A stretch of DNA of 64,000 bases from a bacterium (GTDB taxonomy: Bacteria > NPL-UPA2 > JAUVJM01), in assembly GCA_030606215.1 (NCBI GenBank), contig JAUWGW010000002.1:1-64000 (forward strand), given 5' to 3'. Of this stretch, positions 61,068 to 64,000 are shown piece by piece. The position numbers and the translations under genes are program-made. The notes under the pieces are model-generated. The model saw only the letters and a list, made by a program, of their open reading frames with translations, made no database searches and was not told the DNA's origin. Each line of letters begins with the position of its first letter. The stretch's first letter is position 1.

Positions 61068-62795
61068 ATGATTGGGAAAGTTGTTGGCGATTATAAGATT
61101 CTGGGAGAAATAGGGAGAGGAAGTGCGGCTGCTGTTTATAAGGCGGTTCAGGTCTCTCTTGATAGAATAGTTGCTCTCAAAGTTCTTCACTGGCGTCTCA
61201 CCAGTGACTCTGAGTATCTGAAACGCTTTTACAGGGAAGCGGAATCAGTTGCTAATCTAACCCACCCAAATATTGTCCAGATCTACGATATTGGCAGGGA
61301 AGGAGAAGTCTATTATCTTGCAATGGAATATTGCAGTGGGGCTACTTTAAATCAAATCCTGACAGAGCGGCGTAAATTGGATTTAGCCAGTGCAGACAGG
61401 ATAGTAGCTCAGATTGCTCAGGCTTTGAGTTATATTCATGAGCACGGATTTGTGCACAGAGATGTTAAACCTTCCAATATTATTGTAGATGACAATGGTC
61501 AGGTTAAAATCACGGACCTTGGTATTGCCAGGGCAATTGAAGGAACAGGGATTACAGTTTCAGGAATAATCTTAGGGACGCCTGAATATATGTCACCAGA
61601 ACAGGCGAAAGGAGAGAAGGTTAATGCGAGCACAGATATTTATTCCCTCGGAATTGTCATATATGAGATGTTAACAGGCGAGCTTCCTTTCAAAGGGAAG
61701 AATCCTGTTGCGCTTGCACGCCAGCATATTTATGAACCGCCGCCACGCCTGCATTCTTTTGGGCCAGGGATACCTCCGGGTATAGAGAAGGTAATTCTCA
61801 AAGCAATTGCAAAGTCTCCGGAGCAGAGGCACAGAAGTTGTAGAGAGTTCTTAACTGATTGGGAGGAAGCTGTCAAATTTAGCGGAACTGAGCAGGTGGG
61901 AAGGAAGAAGTGGGTTGCAAGATTTGCGTCAGCGGTGTTTCTGATTGCTGCAGCTTTAGGGTTTCTCCTCTGTAAGTTGCCCGGCTCTATGTATGTTTCA
62001 TCAATTCCACCAGATGCAGAGGTGTATCTTGACGGTGAGAAGGCTGGCATCACACCAAAAGATATAGTCAGTGTTCATCCGGGCAAACACTACCTGGTTA
62101 TTGAGAAGGATGACTATCAGGTTTACGGTATGGAGGTTAATGTGTCCAGGTGGAAGAGGCTTTCTATTTTCGTTCCACTTCAGAAAAATGTAAATCCAAC
62201 TGCGGTTAATTTGCCTTCTCATGGTACAAAGATGAAGTTGGATAGCATAACACCTCCTGATGTTGAGGTAGCAGAAGAAAAGAGGAGTGCTGGTCTTACA
62301 GAACAAAAACATCAGCTCAGGATTGTGGAAATTTCAGGGGATGAGGAGAATCCGAAAACTTTAAATGTTGGCGATATTCGTAGCGCTGATAAGTCTGAGG
62401 AGGCAATATCACAATCCGGAGAGAGCCTATCCGAAGAGAATTTGCTAACTGCAATAGATTCAGATTTCAACGAATGGATTCATAACGACAGTATGGAATA
62501 TAGCTTGCCTGATGGAGGGGTGATGGCTGAAATGCCTCCAGAGGTAGCTGAGAGGTTTATGGGAGGAGGTGTCCATGTAGGCAAGATTTCCGCTGTCAAT
62601 CGGACGACAGGTCGCGTATCGTTGCATATCGGGGGTGTAACGGAGGGAGATATACTACAGGTCGTAAGAGGAAGGAGATTTATAACAAGTATAAAAATCT
62701 TCCGTATCTACGATTTCAACACGGCAGTCGGGGCTGTTACAAAGAGCTCGGAAATCTGGAGGATAAATGCCGGAGATATTGTCATAGGGGATTAG
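61068..62795 (+). CDS. Ser/Thr protein kinase with membrane helix and PEGA domain
   Basis: 575 residues. PknB-type kinase (about 6-265): GEIGRGSAAAVYKA glycine loop, catalytic Lys in VALKVL, HRDVKPSNIIV, TDLGIARA (DLG in place of DFG) and GTPEYMSPEQA. Membrane helix at about 287-305 (FASAVFLIAAALGFLLC). An outer PEGA domain follows (SMYVSSIPPDAEVYLDGEKA), then an acidic linker and a C-terminal beta domain. Likely senses the envelope or cell wall and phosphorylates cytoplasmic proteins. Start ATG 61068. Confidence 0.9.
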   Translation: MIGKVVGDYKILGEIGRGSAAAVYKAVQVSLDRIVALKVLHWRLTSDSEYLKRFYREAESVANLTHPNIVQIYDIGREGEVYYLAMEYCSGATLNQILTERRKLDLASADRIVAQIAQALSYIHEHGFVHRDVKPSNIIVDDNGQVKITDLGIARAIEGTGITVSGIILGTPEYMSPEQAKGEKVNASTDIYSLGIVIYEMLTGELPFKGKNPVALARQHIYEPPPRLHSFGPGIPPGIEKVILKAIAKSPEQRHRSCREFLTDWEEAVKFSGTEQVGRKKWVARFASAVFLIAAALGFLLCKLPGSMYVSSIPPDAEVYLDGEKAGITPKDIVSVHPGKHYLVIEKDDYQVYGMEVNVSRWKRLSIFVPLQKNVNPTAVNLPSHGTKMKLDSITPPDVEVAEEKRSAGLTEQKHQLRIVEISGDEENPKTLNVGDIRSADKSEEAISQSGESLSEENLLTAIDSDFNEWIHNDSMEYSLPDGGVMAEMPPEVAERFMGGGVHVGKISAVNRTTGRVSLHIGGVTEGDILQVVRGRRFITSIKIFRIYDFNTAVGAVTKSSEIWRINAGDIVIGD

Positions 62796-62929
62796 AGTCT
62801 TACCGGGATTCCTCTTTCTTTTTGTACTTCCTCAACAGTCAAAACAACCGGCAGTCTGTGGCCACGTTTTGCCCTGGCTGTCTTGTTCAGTTCTTTAAGG
62901 TCAAGTATCAATGGGTGTAGCTTCATCAT
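62792..62929 (-). pseudogene. Short minus-strand fragment with integrase-like text
   Basis: The frame from ATG 62929 codes 45 residues including ARAKRGHRLPVVLTVEEVQK. RLPVVLTxxEV occurs before the catalytic domain of some tyrosine recombinases. It overlaps the end of the kinase gene. Too short to be sure; could be a relic of an integrated element. Confidence 0.25.
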
Positions 62930-62956
62930 ACAACTTTGGGACAACCGTTATGACTA

Positions 62957-62985
62957 TTGAAAAAACTACGTAATATTGATATAAT
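62957..62985 (+). promoter_or_regulatory. Promoter upstream of the hicB-like gene
   Basis: TTGAAA (62957-62962), 17 bases, TATAAT (62980-62985). About 100 bases separate it from the start codon; that leader might once have held hicA. Confidence 0.6.
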
Positions 62986-63094
62986 AAAGTTGAGGAAAAA
63001 ATTAATCTTCAAAAAGAAGGCAAAAATGCAAAACCATATCAAGTTAAACAAGTTCGAAATATTATCCAGAAATATGGGTTAGGAGGGTTATTCG

Positions 63095-63307
63095 ATGTAT
63101 AAGTATGAGATTGTTATGTACTGGAGTGCCGATGATGACGCATTTGTTGCCGAAGTGCCTGAGCTTCCTGGCTGCATGGCTCACGGGAGCACTCAGGAGG
63201 ATGCCCTGAAAAACATCAACGAAGCAATGCATCTTTGGATTGATACGGCACGTGAGCACAGCGAGCCTATTCCAGAGCCAAGGTGTCATCGTCTTATGTA
63301 CGCATAA
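63095..63307 (+). CDS. HicB-family antitoxin-like protein without a HicA partner
   Basis: 70 residues. YEIVMYWSADDDAFVAEVPE and LPGCMAHGSTQEDALKNINE, the partial-RNase-H fold of HicB; no DNA-binding tail, as in short HicB-like proteins. HicA (about 60-80 residues, dsRNA-binding) was not found on either side. TAGGAGGG precedes the start. It may regulate a distant HicA or be a solitary relic. Confidence 0.8.
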   Translation: MYKYEIVMYWSADDDAFVAEVPELPGCMAHGSTQEDALKNINEAMHLWIDTAREHSEPIPEPRCHRLMYA

Positions 63308-63331
63308 AATCAAGCCATAACAAATCAATGA

Positions 63332-63373
63332 ACCTGACCTAAAATAGCTGGCACAATTTTAGGCAGGTGATTT
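63332..63373 (+). terminator. Terminator-like hairpin after hicB
   Basis: ACCTG-A-CCTAAAAT (63332-63345) pairs with ATTTTAGGCAGGT (63356-63368) with one bulged A; TTTTT follows after two bases. Terminator type; the short T run makes efficiency uncertain. Confidence 0.65.
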
Positions 63374-63560
63374 TTGTGTTAGGTGCCATGTCATCTGTTG
63401 CCTTTTGCAGTTATCAGCGTTTTCGTTCTGCGATGGTGCTATAGCTACTGGGGGGAAGAGGAAAACCACATGATAGAATCAAAAGGAAATGCCCAACCAA
63501 GTGCTGTAGCGGATGTGGACAAGCTGCGTCGATGAGTTTGGATGTTAGAGGAAATAAGAA

Positions 63561-63899
63561 TTACTTAATTGAAATCTTCTTTAATAACGGTAGGATTTGA
63601 GGGATGTGTTTTTCAATGACTTGCCACACCATCTGTCTGTCAATACCGAAATATTCGTGAATTAGTTTATTTCTCATGCCTGCCATTTGTTTCCATGGTA
63701 TGTCCGGATATTCCAGCCTGAACGTCACCGGCAAATTTTTGGTTGCTTCTCCGATAACTTCAAGGCAGCGGATGACTGCATTGACCGTCTTTTTATCCGC
63801 GGAAAAATCTTTAAAAGACATCCCTTTGGTAAATTCAAGAATATCTCCGCATGATTCTATTAAATCATTTATATAGTCTCGAACATCACGCTCTTTCAT
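63561..63899 (-). CDS. hepT: HepT-family toxin (DUF86)
   Basis: 112 residues. Helical HEPN domain with VNAVIRCLEVIGEATKNLP and RNKLIHEYFGID, the R-x4-x-H-x-Y RNase motif. Acts as an RNase toxin neutralised by MntA, which AMPylates its Tyr in known systems. Start overlaps the mntA stop (ATGA). Confidence 0.88.
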   Translation of the reverse strand: MKERDVRDYINDLIESCGDILEFTKGMSFKDFSADKKTVNAVIRCLEVIGEATKNLPVTFRLEYPDIPWKQMAGMRNKLIHEYFGIDRQMVWQVIEKHIPQILPLLKKISIK

Positions 63900-64000
63900 A
63901 CCATCTGAACTTCTTTCAAAATATACTCTCCTATGTAAGGTCTTAAAGCCCTACGAGAAACAAGCTCAACCTTGATATTCAACAGATTAGATAATTCCTC
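63896..64000 (-). CDS. mntA: MntA-like nucleotidyltransferase antitoxin, 3' end only
   Basis: The last 34 codons before the window edge read EELSNLLNIKVELVSRRALR and PYIGEYILKEVQMV, the C-terminal end of the minimal nucleotidyltransferase (MNT) domain. The catalytic GSxxxG and Asp-x-Asp are beyond the window. Overlaps hepT by 4 bases. Confidence 0.8.
   Translation of the reverse strand, partial: EELSNLLNIKVELVSRRALRPYIGEYILKEVQMV

Noticed and set aside
62985..63094. hicA gene in the leader of hicB
   Set aside because: An open frame exists (ending ...YGLGGLFDV) but has no HicA features and no start with a ribosome site.
1..64000. CRISPR array
   Set aside because: No run of regularly spaced direct repeats was seen; the repeats found are palindromic elements, IS duplications or gene copies.

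Overview
The window looks like a chromosomal segment of an anaerobic, Gram-negative bacterium (A+T-leaning), probably from a poorly cultured lineage. Outer membrane: a porin, a TraF-like barrel protein and a three-gene set that fits 8-amino-Kdo (Kdo8N) synthesis. Anaerobic C1 life: an AcsE-like methyltetrahydrofolate methyltransferase, a MetF-type methylenetetrahydrofolate reductase, two RACo-type corrinoid activators, ferredoxins and MinD/ferredoxin ATPases, plus an FNT (formate/nitrite) channel. No gene here fixes the phylum and I do not name one.

Layout. (1) About 0.2-12.7 kb is a defence island: a frameshifted excisionase-like HTH gene, RadC, a type I restriction system (hsdR ... hsdM-hsdS) split by an IS1202-like insertion sequence and by a nested AbiEi/AbiEii toxin-antitoxin pair, then a class III nucleotidyl-cyclase-like protein (resembling Pycsar cyclases) with two unknown partners, and a zeta-toxin-like kinase with a 47-residue companion. 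(2) 13-15.7 kb: AcsE-like methyltransferase, FmdB zinc ribbon, CoA-disulfide-reductase/NADH-oxidase-like flavoprotein. (3) 15.7-23.6 kb, minus strand: a full phosphate regulon phoB-phoR-porin-pstS-pstC-pstA-pstB-phoU, with a Pho-box-like triple 11-mer upstream of the porin. (4) 23.7-40.3 kb, plus strand: Fur-family regulator, DUF5320, Mrp, MBL hydrolase, a fused double MinD/ferredoxin ATPase, YggS, ferredoxin, two RACo paralogues, methyltransferases, DUF89, an ABC exporter, MetF and FNT. Between the intact genes lie many short gene remnants, several with clean internal deletions, including three copies of one methyltransferase tail.

(5) 40.4-44.7 kb begins with tRNA-Gln(CTG) and carries a Fic protein, a decayed type I restriction-modification locus and two unknown proteins: a second, smaller accessory island. 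(6) 44.8-55.6 kb is carbohydrate and envelope metabolism: APC permease fused to a PTS EIIA domain, split transketolase, a sugar isomerase/epimerase-like protein, an alpha-L-rhamnosidase-like protein, and the operon kdsB-kdnB-kdnA. (7) 55.6-64 kb: DinG-like helicase, methyltransferase, small proteins, TraF-like outer membrane protein, PEGA-domain Ser/Thr kinase, and three toxin-antitoxin-type loci (DUF433/DUF5615, a lone HicB, HepT/MntA cut by the window end).

The items most worth pursuing are the cyclase-like gene with its unknown neighbours, the operator-splitting IS insertion between hsdR and abiE, the Kdo8N operon, the fused MinD/ferredoxin protein, and the repeated pattern of genes reduced to their ends by internal deletion.
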